From Acidimicrobiales bacterium AG-410-I20 (GTDB lineage Bacteria; Actinomycetota; Acidimicrobiia; Acidimicrobiales; MedAcidi-G1), in contig QCKS01000002.1 of NCBI GenBank assembly GCA_003215175.1, positions 1 through 64,000 on the forward strand: 64,000 nucleotides of DNA, given 5' to 3'. The translations under genes and the position numbers were made by a program. Shown here piece by piece: positions 33,440 to 42,633 of the stretch. Under the pieces are notes generated by a model. The model made no database searches, was not told where the DNA came from, and saw nothing but the letters and a program-made list of their open reading frames with translations. The first letter of the stretch is position 1. Each line of letters starts with the position of its first letter.

Positions 33440-34063
33440 TTATTCCCTCCTACGAGGTCGCTTAAATTGATTCAATTCTTCTTCAACAACAAAATGAAAT
33501 TTACAACCAAACACATGGTCGTTTACTAGCCCAACGGATTGCATAAAGGCATACATGGTGGTTGGGCCAACAAAAGACCATCCACGCCGCTTTAAATCCT
33601 TACTTAGCGCAGTAGACGTACTTGTACTAGGAGGAATTGAAAATTCTTCTTGCCTCTTTACTTTTTTTGGTTCCCACGACCAGATATAAGCAGCGAGAGA
33701 ACCAAATTCTTCTTTTATTTCCAAAACCCTGTGTGCGTTATTAATGACAGATTTTATTTTGCCACGGTGCCTAATGATTGTTTCATTTTGTAGGAGTTGA
33801 TCTACATCATGGTCTTTGAAAGTAGTGATAATTTCTGGTTTAAAGCCTTCAAAGCTGGTCCTAAAAGCTTCTCTCTTTCGCAAGATTGTTAACCAAGATA
33901 AACCTGCTTGGAAACCTTCAAGACAAATTTTTTCAAAAAGGCGGTCATCATCACTAACGGGACGCCCCCATTCAAAATCATGGTACGAAAGGTAATCCTC
34001 ATGGTCTCCAGGCCACCAGCAACGGTCTATTCCATCTGCTCCAGAAATTATTTGGTTAGACAA
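33440..34063 (-). CDS. tag: DNA-3-methyladenine glycosylase I
   Basis: A 207-residue DNA repair enzyme excising 3-methyladenine from alkylated DNA. Zinc-site residues typical of Tag are visible: the Cys and His of DRCWWPGDHEDYLSYHDFEW near the N-terminus and the His and Cys of NDHVFGCKFHF near the C-terminus. CLEGFQAGLSWLTILRKREA is the conserved helix-hairpin region. It is divergent from the antibiotic-biosynthesis monooxygenase gene, with 81 bases between, and lies three bases upstream of an SDR gene. Confidence 0.94.
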   Translation of the reverse strand: MSNQIISGADGIDRCWWPGDHEDYLSYHDFEWGRPVSDDDRLFEKICLEGFQAGLSWLTILRKREAFRTSFEGFKPEIITTFKDHDVDQLLQNETIIRHRGKIKSVINNAHRVLEIKEEFGSLAAYIWSWEPKKVKRQEEFSIPPSTSTSTALSKDLKRRGWSFVGPTTMYAFMQSVGLVNDHVFGCKFHFVVEEELNQFKRPRRRE

Positions 34064-34144
34064 TATTTACTCCTGATGTGCCTAAATGCATGTCTTTACA
34101 GTACGCTCCAGCAACAGTTATTTGCCTAATCCACGGAGACAATC

Positions 34145-34447
34145 ATGATAATTATTGCTGGAACAATCAACTGCGACCCTGAAAAAATGGAAGAAGCATT
34201 AGAAGCTATTCGACCACTCATGGAAGGCACCCACGCAGAAGAAGGATGCATTGATTATGTACTTAGTGCAGATCCATTAACTCCAGGAGTAATACGGATT
34301 TTTGAAAAATGGGAGAGTGACGAAGCGTTAAAAAGTCATGCGCGTGCCCCACACTTTGCAGAATTCCAAGCAAAATTAGGTAGTTGCGGAGTTACTGGAA
34401 TGTCCGTAGATCGGTTTGATGGCGCTACTCAAAGCAAACTTTTCTAA
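34145..34447 (+). CDS. antibiotic biosynthesis monooxygenase (ABM) domain protein
   Basis: A 100-residue ferredoxin-like-fold protein of the ABM family. It opens with IIIAGTINCDPEKMEEALEA and contains EEGCIDYVLSADP and RIFEKWESDEALKSHARAPHF, the classic pattern of the family. Such small dimeric proteins include quinol monooxygenases and uncharacterised stress proteins. It stands alone and overlaps the convergent DUF7064-like gene by four bases at their stops. Confidence 0.88.
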   Translation: MIIIAGTINCDPEKMEEALEAIRPLMEGTHAEEGCIDYVLSADPLTPGVIRIFEKWESDEALKSHARAPHFAEFQAKLGSCGVTGMSVDRFDGATQSKLF

Positions 34448-35490
34448 TCAGACAGAACATCTTTTCCGACAGGAACTCCATCAATAATTTGATCAAGATA
34501 TTCTGAGAGACCCCAACCTACAGACCCATCACAGGTGTACTTTGTTAAGCCTTCCGTGATACGGGTTAACAACTCTTCACCATCAGGAGAGGTTCGGCGG
34601 TTCCGAAGAGGGATAAGTGAAGCAACCTCTCCTTTTATTTCATAGGAGCGATGGTCCGTACTCACATTCGCAATGAGATTCGTTTGATACCACTTCTCAT
34701 CCCAAGTCGTTTCAATAGAAGCCTCACGAATCAAGTGATATTCATCACCTTCTAGAACCATGCCGCCTGTTCGGGCATTAACACCGTCGGCACTAACTAT
34801 GGAAATCATCATTGCGAAGTCTTCACTAAATGCCATTGGTAACCAGCGATACCAAGAAATTGCTTGCCAAAAACGAGGACCCCAAGACTTATCCCGTAGG
34901 CCTAGACCATTTATCTCAAAGACTTCTTCATCAACTTTTATAACTCCTACACCCGATACATGCTGCTCGTAATGAGCCTTAGAAAAAGACTGTTCAGGGT
35001 CCTGTTCAGGTTCTTCACCAGTAGCTGCATCAACTGGACGACCGCCGAACATGGGTGAGATACCTCGAAAATCAAGATCAATGTTGCATTCAACTATCGG
35101 ATTTTCAGTAAAAGCTAACTTTGGATTAGCCATTTGTGAAGGGTCAGAAAGCAAACAAACATTGCCGGAATACTTGACTCGGAGGTGTTTAAAGGGTTCA
35201 ACCACCTCAATGCTGAGCCCACCAGCGTCAAACACGTCGTTAGTTGCAATTTTTGGTCGCTGATACATGAAACCAATACGTCCATCTGGCAAGTAAACGC
35301 AACAAGACATCTCGGCGTAACCCTCGTTGACACGGTTGCCGATTCGAAACCAACCTCCAACTTTTTTCTCATGGTCAACAACATTGAAATACATTGACTC
35401 GTTGAAATTAGAAATGGTTCCGGGATCATGATTGAACTCATCTTCTGGTTCAAGAACGATCCGTGTCGTCAAATGATTAGATTCACTCAC
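34444..35490 (-). CDS. DUF7064/7065-like (hydroxyneurosporene synthase/AttH-like lipocalin) protein
   Basis: A 348-residue beta-rich protein. The segments FNVVDHEKKVGGWFRIGNR and INGLGLRDKSWGPRFW place it, with moderate confidence, in the two-domain lipocalin-like group once annotated as hydroxyneurosporene synthase (CrtC)-like and now split into DUF7064/DUF7065. Members in Actinobacteria and Proteobacteria often lie beside steroid or lipid catabolism genes; no activity is established. There is no signal peptide. It is divergent from an acyl-CoA ligase gene across a gap holding a perfect 20-base palindrome. Confidence 0.7.
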   Translation of the reverse strand: MSESNHLTTRIVLEPEDEFNHDPGTISNFNESMYFNVVDHEKKVGGWFRIGNRVNEGYAEMSCCVYLPDGRIGFMYQRPKIATNDVFDAGGLSIEVVEPFKHLRVKYSGNVCLLSDPSQMANPKLAFTENPIVECNIDLDFRGISPMFGGRPVDAATGEEPEQDPEQSFSKAHYEQHVSGVGVIKVDEEVFEINGLGLRDKSWGPRFWQAISWYRWLPMAFSEDFAMMISIVSADGVNARTGGMVLEGDEYHLIREASIETTWDEKWYQTNLIANVSTDHRSYEIKGEVASLIPLRNRRTSPDGEELLTRITEGLTKYTCDGSVGWGLSEYLDQIIDGVPVGKDVLSD

Positions 35491-35544
35491 AACACATATC
35501 TTGACAGGCTGAGACGTTTTAGGCTTGATCGGAACAAAATTTCT

Positions 35545-35564
35545 GAGATTTTTTAAAAAATCTC
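35545..35564. promoter_or_regulatory. perfect 20-base palindrome in a divergent promoter
   Basis: GAGATTTTTTAAAAAATCTC reads identically on both strands. It lies in the 121-base gap between the DUF7064-like gene and the acyl-CoA ligase gene. A bidirectional operator is likely. The form resembles a Rho-independent terminator, but both flanking genes point away from it. Confidence 0.45.
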
Positions 35565-35611
35565 CCGTCCACCTCTATATATCTTCTAAAACCCGGTGTA
35601 AATTCAAAGTT

Positions 35612-37168
35612 ATGGATATACGAAAAATTACAAGTGTTGCCGACATCATCCTTACAGGAGCGGCAGAAAAACCAGAAGCAGAAATGATCGTCTTTGAAGG
35701 GCAGCGCATTACCTGGCAAGAAATGAAAGATCGAGCAGGTCAAGCAGCCAACGCAATGGCAGCTGATGGAGTAGGTAACCAAGAACGCATTGCCTATCTA
35801 GACAAGAACGGTCTCGAGTATTTTGAGTTAGCTTTTGGATGCGGGTTCATAAACGCCGTTACCGTTGCTGTTAATTGGCGTTTAGCGCCACCAGAGATGG
35901 CGTACATCATCAACGACTCTGAAGCTAAAGTGCTCGTTATCCATGAAGAGTTTTCAGAACAACTCGCTGCTTTCGAATCTGATCTTGAACACGTACAGCG
36001 GATCGTAGTTATAGGAAACCATGACACGCACATCTCTTATGACGATTGGCGTAATGCGCAGTCAGCAGAATGTGAAATGACACCTGCCGGCGGCGGAGAC
36101 GTATCAATGCAGCTTTACACGTCTGGGACAACAGGGCTTCCTAAAGGTGCCCAACTCACAAACGATAACTTCCAAGCATTATTCAAAGTTGTCAAATGGC
36201 AGATGACCGACGATTCCCGAAACATGGTAGTTATGCCACTCTTCCACATAGCAGGAAGCGGATGGGCCCTATTTGGTATGGGATGTGGAGCAACGTCCAT
36301 AATGATGCGTGACTTTGACCCAGTTGGAGCCCTTCAACTCATCGAAGCAGAAAAAGCCACTCACGCGATCTTTGTCCCCGCAATTTTAGGATTCTTCCTA
36401 CTCGTACCAAGCGAAGGAATTGACTTAAGCACCATGGAACTCATCGCTTACGGTGCGTCACCAATCACTCAAGACATTTTGGTTAAATCAATGGAACAAT
36501 TCGGTTGCCAATACATGCAAGTTTACGGACTTTCCGAAACCACCGGAGCGGTGACCCAGTTAGATCCAGAAGACCATGACCCAGGTGGGCCACGGGAACA
36601 TTTACTTCGCTCGGCTGGAAAAGCAATTGAAGGAGTAGAACTCAAAATTGTTGACGAAGAGACCGGAGAATCACTTCCTGACGGAGAAGTAGGAGAGGTT
36701 TGGATCAAAGGTAAGCAAAACATGCTTGGCTATTGGAAACTCCCAGAAGCAACAGCAGAAGCGCTACCAGGAGATGGATGGTTTCGTTCAGGAGACGCCG
36801 CCTACATTGAAGACGGATATCTTTACATCCATGATCGAGTAAAGGACATGATCATCTCAGGAGGAGAAAACGTTTATCCCGCAGAGATCGAAAATGCATT
36901 AATGGCTCATGAGGCCATAGCTGATGTCGGGGTAATTGGAGTCCCAGATGAGAAGTGGGGAGAAGTCGGCAAAGCAATGGTAGTTGTAGCGCCAGGAAGC
37001 GAAGTAACAGAAGAAGAAATCATTGCGTTCGCTCGAGAGCGACTCGCTGGGTTCAAGTGCCCACAAAGCGTTGACTTCGTAGAAATGCTTCCTCGAAACC
37101 CTTCAGGAAAAATACTTAAACGTGAATTACGTGAGCCATATTGGGAAGGCCGAGAAAGACAGGTTTAA
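35612..37168 (+). CDS. AMP-forming acyl-CoA synthetase
   Basis: A 518-residue ANL-superfamily ligase converting a carboxylic acid, ATP and CoA to acyl-CoA. LYTSGTTGLPKGAQ is the ATP-binding P-loop, the hinge region has DRVKDMIISGGENVYPAEIE, and the catalytic lysine is in NPSGKILKREL. I chose the ATG at 35612 (MDIRKITS) because the upstream in-frame ATG at 35525 would place the palindrome and promoter inside the gene. Substrate class is probably a medium or long chain or aromatic acid; not determined. An SDR gene follows after 50 bases. Confidence 0.92.
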   Translation: MDIRKITSVADIILTGAAEKPEAEMIVFEGQRITWQEMKDRAGQAANAMAADGVGNQERIAYLDKNGLEYFELAFGCGFINAVTVAVNWRLAPPEMAYIINDSEAKVLVIHEEFSEQLAAFESDLEHVQRIVVIGNHDTHISYDDWRNAQSAECEMTPAGGGDVSMQLYTSGTTGLPKGAQLTNDNFQALFKVVKWQMTDDSRNMVVMPLFHIAGSGWALFGMGCGATSIMMRDFDPVGALQLIEAEKATHAIFVPAILGFFLLVPSEGIDLSTMELIAYGASPITQDILVKSMEQFGCQYMQVYGLSETTGAVTQLDPEDHDPGGPREHLLRSAGKAIEGVELKIVDEETGESLPDGEVGEVWIKGKQNMLGYWKLPEATAEALPGDGWFRSGDAAYIEDGYLYIHDRVKDMIISGGENVYPAEIENALMAHEAIADVGVIGVPDEKWGEVGKAMVVVAPGSEVTEEEIIAFARERLAGFKCPQSVDFVEMLPRNPSGKILKRELREPYWEGRERQV

Positions 37169-37218
37169 GCGCCGCCCGCTAGCGTTACTTGCTTTAGACC
37201 CGACTAGAGTCACCCAAC

Positions 37219-37998
37219 ATGGATAGAAATTTAGAAGGAAAAGTAGCGATCGTTACTGGTGGATCCCGAGGGATAGGTCGATCAATAGCTCAAACAATGT
37301 CACAGGCAGGCGCCAAAGTGATGATTACAAGCCGCAAAGCCGATGCTTGTGAAGAAACTGCGGAAGCAATTACTAAAGAAACAGGCGGCGAAGTAGCTTA
37401 TGTGCCAGGTCACGTTGGAAGATCTGAAGATACTGAACGAGTCGTAACGGCCACATTGGATACATTTGGGGCTATTGATATTTTGGTCAATAACGCTGCA
37501 ACCAATCCTTACGCAGGGCCTGTTATAGATGTTGATATACCACGCTGGGAAAAAACATTTGATGTGAATGTGACCGCTCCGCTTGCATGGGTTCAAGCAT
37601 GCTGGGGCGCCTATATGAAAGAACACGGAGGAAATATCATAAACATCTCTTCCGTTGGCGCTTTTTCAACAAACGCAATTCTTGGAGTTTATGACATCAC
37701 AAAATCAGCTTTAATACATTTGACACAGCAACTCGCCGCCGAACTTGGCCCAAACACTCGAGTAAATGCAATTTGCCCAGGACTCATCAAGACTGATTTT
37801 GCACGAGTCCTTTGGGAAGAAGGACGAGGCGATCAAGTTGCACAAATGTATCCACTTAAAAGACTTGGTGAAGTAGAAGACATAGCACAAGCAGCCTTAT
37901 TTTTAGCTACCGAATCGTCTGATTGGATTACTGGCCAAGCAATAGTTGTTGATGGCGGAGGGCTTGCAGGATTTGGGACCCCTTCAGTTTCTCTATAA
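37219..37998 (+). CDS. SDR family oxidoreductase
   Basis: A 259-residue classical SDR. TGGSRGIGRSIAQ is the cofactor motif, ILVNNAATNPYAG contains NNA, IINISSVGAFS holds the catalytic serine, and the Tyr-x-x-x-Lys is YDITK. The C-terminal GQAIVVDGGG is typical of the 3-oxoacyl reductase-like group. It follows the acyl-CoA synthetase gene on the same strand and may act on the same acyl chain. It ends 16 bases before the convergent nitronate monooxygenase-like gene. Confidence 0.9.
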   Translation: MDRNLEGKVAIVTGGSRGIGRSIAQTMSQAGAKVMITSRKADACEETAEAITKETGGEVAYVPGHVGRSEDTERVVTATLDTFGAIDILVNNAATNPYAGPVIDVDIPRWEKTFDVNVTAPLAWVQACWGAYMKEHGGNIINISSVGAFSTNAILGVYDITKSALIHLTQQLAAELGPNTRVNAICPGLIKTDFARVLWEEGRGDQVAQMYPLKRLGEVEDIAQAALFLATESSDWITGQAIVVDGGGLAGFGTPSVSL

Positions 37999-38014
37999 CT
38001 CTTGGCCTAGAGAA

Positions 38015-39163
38015 CTAGACGTCTAATTGGTTTCCAAGACTCTCAGTAGCATCAATAAATTCTTGCACCATCTCTAACACCACTTGCGCTGCAGGGCGTG
38101 AACGATTCATAGATCCCACAATTTGTCCAACAAAATAAGTGGCTAATTTCTCCGCACCAGATCCGCTTCTATGCGCTGAACGATTAATTCTTTGCTGAGT
38201 TCCACCCGTCAAGATCGACTGCAACGGCATCCCCAGAGGATCAGGAGTGTCTTCACGATCCCATTCATCTGTCCACGCGGTACGAAGCATACGTGCCGGT
38301 TTACCAGTAAGAGAACGAGATCGTAATGTGTCATGAGTGTTTGCTTCAAGCATTTTTTGTTTAACCACAGGATGGGTTTCAGCCTCTTCAGTAGTCAACC
38401 AAACCGACCCACACCAAACTCCCGCAGCCCCTAAAGCCATAGCCGCCGCCATTTGACGTCCGCCACCTATACCTCCGGCACCTAGAACAGGAACAGGGGA
38501 AACAGCATCAACTACATCAGGTATCAAAACCATCGTTCCTATCTCTCCGGTATGACCACCAGCTTCAGCACCTTGAGCGATAATCAAATCAGCTCCCGCA
38601 TTCACATTACGTTCAGCATGAACGCGAGAACCTGCTAAAGCAGCTACTTTTACCCCTGCTTCGTGGCACTTTTCAATCATTTCAGGGGGTGGAGGTCCAA
38701 GTGCGTTAGCCATCAGAGCGGGCTGATGCGACAAGGCTATTTCTAATTGCTCTCCAGCCCTATTAGCGGAAAAAGGAGCATCTACAGATTCGCCTAAAGA
38801 GCCCCAAGTTGATTCTTGGTCATTGGCATCCTCATCTAATGGAACTTCGTAACGGGTCAAAAGGTCGTTAAGAAAATCACGATGTTCACCTGGAATTAAG
38901 GCCGCTACATCCGCCATAGTTAAACCACCGCCGTCGTCTCCTGCGTAACGAGCGGGGACAATTAAATCCACTCCAAAGGGGCGATCACCTACTTCATCTC
39001 GTATCCAAGCCAAATCTATTTCAAGGTCCTGGTCAGAATGAGCTACAGCACCGAGAACCCCCATGCCGCCTGCTTTGCTAACTGCCGCCACTACATCTCG
39101 ACAATGAGAGAAGGCCAAAATAGGGAATTCAATTTCAAACATTTCAGTTATCGGAGTTTTCAT
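38015..39163 (-). CDS. nitronate monooxygenase (2-nitropropane dioxygenase) family protein
   Basis: A 382-residue FMN-dependent TIM-barrel protein. ITEMFEIEFPILAF is the N-terminal strand, IIAQGAEAGGHTGEIGTMVL contains the conserved GxEAGGH with catalytic-type His, and VLGAGGIGGGRQMAAAMALG binds the FMN phosphate. An insertion of about 50 residues near 80-140 is seen in some actinobacterial members. Possible activities are oxidation of alkyl nitronates or an enoyl-reductase-like role. The gene is divergent from fetB-like, 90 bases apart. Confidence 0.88.
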   Translation of the reverse strand: MKTPITEMFEIEFPILAFSHCRDVVAAVSKAGGMGVLGAVAHSDQDLEIDLAWIRDEVGDRPFGVDLIVPARYAGDDGGGLTMADVAALIPGEHRDFLNDLLTRYEVPLDEDANDQESTWGSLGESVDAPFSANRAGEQLEIALSHQPALMANALGPPPPEMIEKCHEAGVKVAALAGSRVHAERNVNAGADLIIAQGAEAGGHTGEIGTMVLIPDVVDAVSPVPVLGAGGIGGGRQMAAAMALGAAGVWCGSVWLTTEEAETHPVVKQKMLEANTHDTLRSRSLTGKPARMLRTAWTDEWDREDTPDPLGMPLQSILTGGTQQRINRSAHRSGSGAEKLATYFVGQIVGSMNRSRPAAQVVLEMVQEFIDATESLGNQLDV

Positions 39164-39253
39164 TAGGGTCCTATCTCATTTGCTTACTCTGATTTATTAT
39201 TTTAGAGACGTTACTCGGTACCAAGGCAATGATCACAATGGGCGAATCAGATA

Positions 39254-40027
39254 ATGAGTGAAGTAGCAATTGGCTGGTGGGGCTTAGTTCTGTCTTTAGT
39301 GCTAATAGCAGTGACAATAGCCGTGTCTTTGAGTTACAAACTCAAGTTAGAACAAAGTCTTGTCGTAGCGACTTTGCGAGCAATTGGGCAACTTGTTTTA
39401 GCAGGTTGGGCGCTTACCTTAATCTTAGATAAAGACGCTTCGGCGATTTACGCTTGGTTGTGGGTTGGGGCCATGATCCCCGCCGCTGCTCTAAGCGCAA
39501 AAAGAAGAGAAAGACGACTACCTGGATTAGCTGTGACTACAGCAATTGGTTATGTCCTTGGTTTAGGAGTATCGCTAGTAACCGTCTTTGCTCTTGACAT
39601 CATGCCCTTAGAAAATCGGGTGCTCGTCCCAGTTGCTGGGATGATAGTTGGCAACTCACTAAAAGTTGTTGTGGTTGCAGCCACTCGGTTAGTTGACGCA
39701 GTAACTGAACAAAAAGGGCAAATTGAAGCAATGCTTGCACTGGGTATTGATCAAAGAAAAGCCCTAAATGGGGTACGGGTTGAAGCACTCCGCTTAGCTT
39801 TACTTCCACAAATTGAAACTACGCGCTCAGTTGGAATCGTTTTTCTACCTGGGGTTCTAACGGGTCTGATTCTTGCAGGTATAGACCCATTGGATGCTGC
39901 GCTTATTCAAGCTTCAGTATTGTTTTTGATTTTAGGATCTGCAACGATTACTGGACTTGTAGTGGTAATTACAGGAGCTAATCGGTTCATCACAGAAGAT
40001 CAGCGATTAGCTATTCCCGAACTTTAA
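39254..40027 (+). CDS. fetB: FetB/YbbM-family ABC transporter permease (UPF0014)
   Basis: A 257-residue integral membrane protein with about seven hydrophobic spans. The family core appears as PVAGMIVGNSLKVVVVAATRL then EAMLALGIDQRKAL and LPGVLTGLILAGIDPLDA. E. coli FetB with the ATPase FetA is implicated in iron export and oxidative-stress tolerance. No fetA-like ATPase is adjacent, so the partner must be elsewhere. The C-terminal end overlaps the maf gene on the other strand by 17 bases. Confidence 0.85.
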   Translation: MSEVAIGWWGLVLSLVLIAVTIAVSLSYKLKLEQSLVVATLRAIGQLVLAGWALTLILDKDASAIYAWLWVGAMIPAAALSAKRRERRLPGLAVTTAIGYVLGLGVSLVTVFALDIMPLENRVLVPVAGMIVGNSLKVVVVAATRLVDAVTEQKGQIEAMLALGIDQRKALNGVRVEALRLALLPQIETTRSVGIVFLPGVLTGLILAGIDPLDAALIQASVLFLILGSATITGLVVVITGANRFITEDQRLAIPEL

Positions 40028-40574
40028 GGAATTTCATGAGTTCGAAAACTGCACTCATTGAAAGTCCGATTACATTTTCATGGCACCCTTCAACTCGAGA
40101 AATCAGATCTGCTCCTCGTCCCTGAATGGCATAACCCCCTGCTTTGTCTAGAGACTCACCAACTTCTACGTAATCCATGATTTCCTCATTAGTTAAATCA
40201 CGGAAAGTGACTTCAGTGGTGATCGTTCCAGAAATGTCTTGTCCCATATGGCGAAGAGCAATTCCGCCAACAACATTGTGAGTTTGTCCCGAGAGATCTT
40301 TGAGCATAGTGATTGCCTTTTTTTGTGACCCTGGTTTCCCAAGAATCTCTCCATCAAATTCCACTACAGTGTCTGCGGCAAGACCGGTCTCTTCAAGATC
40401 TACTACATCTCTTAGTTTTGTAAGAGCTAATCGTTCAACCAGCACTCGAGCAGATTCTTCAGGCTGTGGAGTTTCATCAATCTGTGGGATACGGACTTCA
40501 ATTGAGAATCCATAGTCTTTCAATAAGCGAAGTCGCTGTGGTGACTGTGAAGCCAAAATCAGAGTCTTATCCAC
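40011..40574 (-). CDS. maf: Maf family nucleotide pyrophosphatase
   Basis: A house-cleaning nucleotide pyrophosphatase of about 187 residues, probably dephosphorylating modified or canonical NTPs to NMPs. The N-terminal ASQSPQRLRLLKDYG is the Maf substrate-binding loop; ETGLAADTVVEFDGEILGKP carries the conserved Asp and Lys region; GGYAIQGRGADLISRVEGC is the C-terminal signature. I prefer the GTG at 40574 (MDKTLILASQ), which overlaps the dus stop, over an ATG at 40598. Co-transcribed with the dus gene upstream. Confidence 0.88.
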   Translation of the reverse strand: MDKTLILASQSPQRLRLLKDYGFSIEVRIPQIDETPQPEESARVLVERLALTKLRDVVDLEETGLAADTVVEFDGEILGKPGSQKKAITMLKDLSGQTHNVVGGIALRHMGQDISGTITTEVTFRDLTNEEIMDYVEVGESLDKAGGYAIQGRGADLISRVEGCHENVIGLSMSAVFELMKFLKVRE

Positions 40575-41757
40575 CGGACACCAAAGCTTCGGATTCAATA
40601 GGCAGAGGAGTAATATCTTCGGGATCGTCTAACCAGCCTTCTGGAAGAGAAACTTTTCTCGGCCCACTTCTATGACTACGTGGGATTCGTAACGATTCCG
40701 GGTCAAGAGACAAATTAGGGTCTAAATCATTTAGACATATCTTTAAATCATCAAGAGATTTTATTTGGTGAAGAGCATGTCGAGCCGCGGGACCAGTTGC
40801 ATAACCCTTTAAATACCAAGAGGTGTGTTTGCGAAAGTCCTGTATTCCATGTGGACCTGCCCAATCAATAAGCAAACTGGCATGCCGAGTCATAGTTTCG
40901 CAAACTTCAGCCAATAGTGGAGGCTCTCCTGGTTCTTGCCCCCCGGTTGCTGATGTAGGACCAAAAACAGAAGCAAGATCTCTAAATAACCATGGGCGTC
41001 CCAAACAACCCCGACCAACAACCACACCGTCACATCCTGTTGATCTCATCATTCGCAAAGCGTCCCAAGGCTCCCAAATATCCCCATTCCCGAATACAGG
41101 AAGAGAGGTTACAGATTGCTTAAGGGCTTCAATTTTTGTCCAGTTAGCTTCCCCAGAATAAAGTTGTTCAGCGGTGCGTGCGTGTAATGCGATAGAAGCT
41201 GCACCGAGATCTTCAGCAATTCGTCCTGTATCCAAAAAAGTTTGGTGATCATCGTCAGTTCCTACTCTGAACTTCAGTGTTACTGGTGTTGACTCTGCAG
41301 CGTCAATAGCTGCTTTTACGATGGAAGCAAGAAGGCGCGGTTTCAAAGGCAAGGCGGCACCACCACCTTTTCTTGTAACTTTTGGCATTGGGCAACCAAA
41401 ATTAAGGTCTATATGATCAACACGGTTTTCACCTACTAGCATCCGCACGGCCTCGTACATGCTCACTGGCTCTGTTCCGTAAAGTTGGATACTTCTCGGA
41501 TTTTCTTCTGGAGAGAAATGACTAAGCCTCTGAGTTTTCAAATGACCTTCAACAAGGCCACGAGCAGTAATCATTTCACTCACATATAAACCAGCACCAA
41601 AACCTCTACAGAGAGACCTAAATGGAGCATTTGTAACACCGGCCATTGGAGCCAGAATTACTGGAGGCCACACAGTCATGTCACCAATTTTTGGTGCAGA
41701 GAACTCTTCAGGGGCTGCAACCCCTACATTCTTATTTATTACTGTTCGTAACCCCAT
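40567..41757 (-). CDS. dusB: tRNA-dihydrouridine synthase (DusB-like)
   Basis: A 396-residue flavoenzyme reducing specific uridines in tRNA to dihydrouridine. APMAGVTNAPFRSLCRGFGA is the N-terminal signature. LNFGCPMPKVTRKGGGAAL carries the catalytic cysteine, and DGVVVGRGCLGRPWLF binds FMN phosphate. An extended C-terminal helical domain follows. The start ATG at 41757 lacks an obvious Shine-Dalgarno, though no better start is seen. It lies 18 bases downstream of the FGE gene, so it may be read from that operon. Confidence 0.93.
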   Translation of the reverse strand: MGLRTVINKNVGVAAPEEFSAPKIGDMTVWPPVILAPMAGVTNAPFRSLCRGFGAGLYVSEMITARGLVEGHLKTQRLSHFSPEENPRSIQLYGTEPVSMYEAVRMLVGENRVDHIDLNFGCPMPKVTRKGGGAALPLKPRLLASIVKAAIDAAESTPVTLKFRVGTDDDHQTFLDTGRIAEDLGAASIALHARTAEQLYSGEANWTKIEALKQSVTSLPVFGNGDIWEPWDALRMMRSTGCDGVVVGRGCLGRPWLFRDLASVFGPTSATGGQEPGEPPLLAEVCETMTRHASLLIDWAGPHGIQDFRKHTSWYLKGYATGPAARHALHQIKSLDDLKICLNDLDPNLSLDPESLRIPRSHRSGPRKVSLPEGWLDDPEDITPLPIESEALVSGG

Positions 41758-41775
41758 AAGAATAGGTTAGGGGAA

Positions 41776-42633
41776 TTAACGTGCGAGTCGTATACCTTGA
41801 TGCCCAGTTGAACTATCTGGGGTAGTAGAAGATCGAGCTCCTACTCGATACCGATGACAGTAACTGTCATGACAAAGAAAAGAACCACCTTTGATCACTC
41901 GATGAGTTCCAAATTGAGCTCCCTTGGGATTCTTCAATGAGTGTTCTTCACCAAACTGTGTCGAAAACCAATCGTTACACCATTCCCACACATTTCCAGA
42001 ACAATTAAAAAGCCCAAATCCATTCGGTTTAAAAGCATCAACTGGACAGGTGCCTGCGTATCCATCTTCAGCGGTGTCTTCAGTTGGGAAGGTGCCAGTC
42101 CAAATATTGCACTGATGTTCTCCTTCAATCATCAAACTATTACCCCAAGGCAATTCAGATTGATCAAGCCCTCCCCGCGCAGCAAATTCCCACTCAGCTT
42201 CAGTAGGTAAACGACCACCAGCCCACTCGGCAAAAGCAACGGCATCAAACCATGAAACATGTACTACGGGATGATCCTGTCGGTCATCTATATGACTATT
42301 TGGCCCCTCAGGTTTTTTCCAATCAGCATTGTGCACCTGTCTCCACCATTCCGCACCTACAACACCACGTGTCTCGGGGAAATCAATTGGAAGATGACCA
42401 GAAAAAACGAAAGACCATCCTTCTTTTTCAGCTGTAGTGACGTAACCGGTTTCATTAACAAAAACAGAAAACTCTTCGTTTGTTACAGCAGTAGCTGAGA
42501 TAGAAAAAGCGTCGACAGATACTTCTCGAACCGGACCTTCACCATCAGCTTGGTATGACCTTGGGTTCTCACTTCCCATACGGAAAGACCCTCCCTCAAG
42601 TTCAATGAACTGGAGTGTCTGTTTCATATTCAA
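41776..42633 (-). CDS. formylglycine-generating enzyme (sulfatase-modifying factor family)
   Basis: A 285-residue FGE-sulfatase domain protein. GGSFLCHDSYCHRYRVGARS contains the two active-site cysteines (Cys254 and Cys259) with the same five-residue spacing as Cys336/Cys341 of human SUMF1. RLPTEAEWEFAARGG and GNVWEWCNDWF are the other family blocks. True FGE oxidises a Cys in CxPxR of type I sulfatases to formylglycine using copper and oxygen. The cysteine pair argues against the EgtB or protein-kinase-linked relatives. No sulfatase gene lies in this window. The start overlaps the stop of the alpha/beta-hydrolase gene (42630-42633). Confidence 0.88.
   Translation of the reverse strand: MNMKQTLQFIELEGGSFRMGSENPRSYQADGEGPVREVSVDAFSISATAVTNEEFSVFVNETGYVTTAEKEGWSFVFSGHLPIDFPETRGVVGAEWWRQVHNADWKKPEGPNSHIDDRQDHPVVHVSWFDAVAFAEWAGGRLPTEAEWEFAARGGLDQSELPWGNSLMIEGEHQCNIWTGTFPTEDTAEDGYAGTCPVDAFKPNGFGLFNCSGNVWEWCNDWFSTQFGEEHSLKNPKGAQFGTHRVIKGGSFLCHDSYCHRYRVGARSSTTPDSSTGHQGIRLAR

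Noticed and set aside
35545-35564. Rho-independent terminator
   Set aside because: Although T-rich and self-complementary, it lies between genes that are transcribed away from it, so there is no transcript for it to end.
41776-42633. EgtB-type sulfoxide synthase
   Set aside because: No DinB-like N-terminal domain is present, and the Cys pair of true FGE is conserved.
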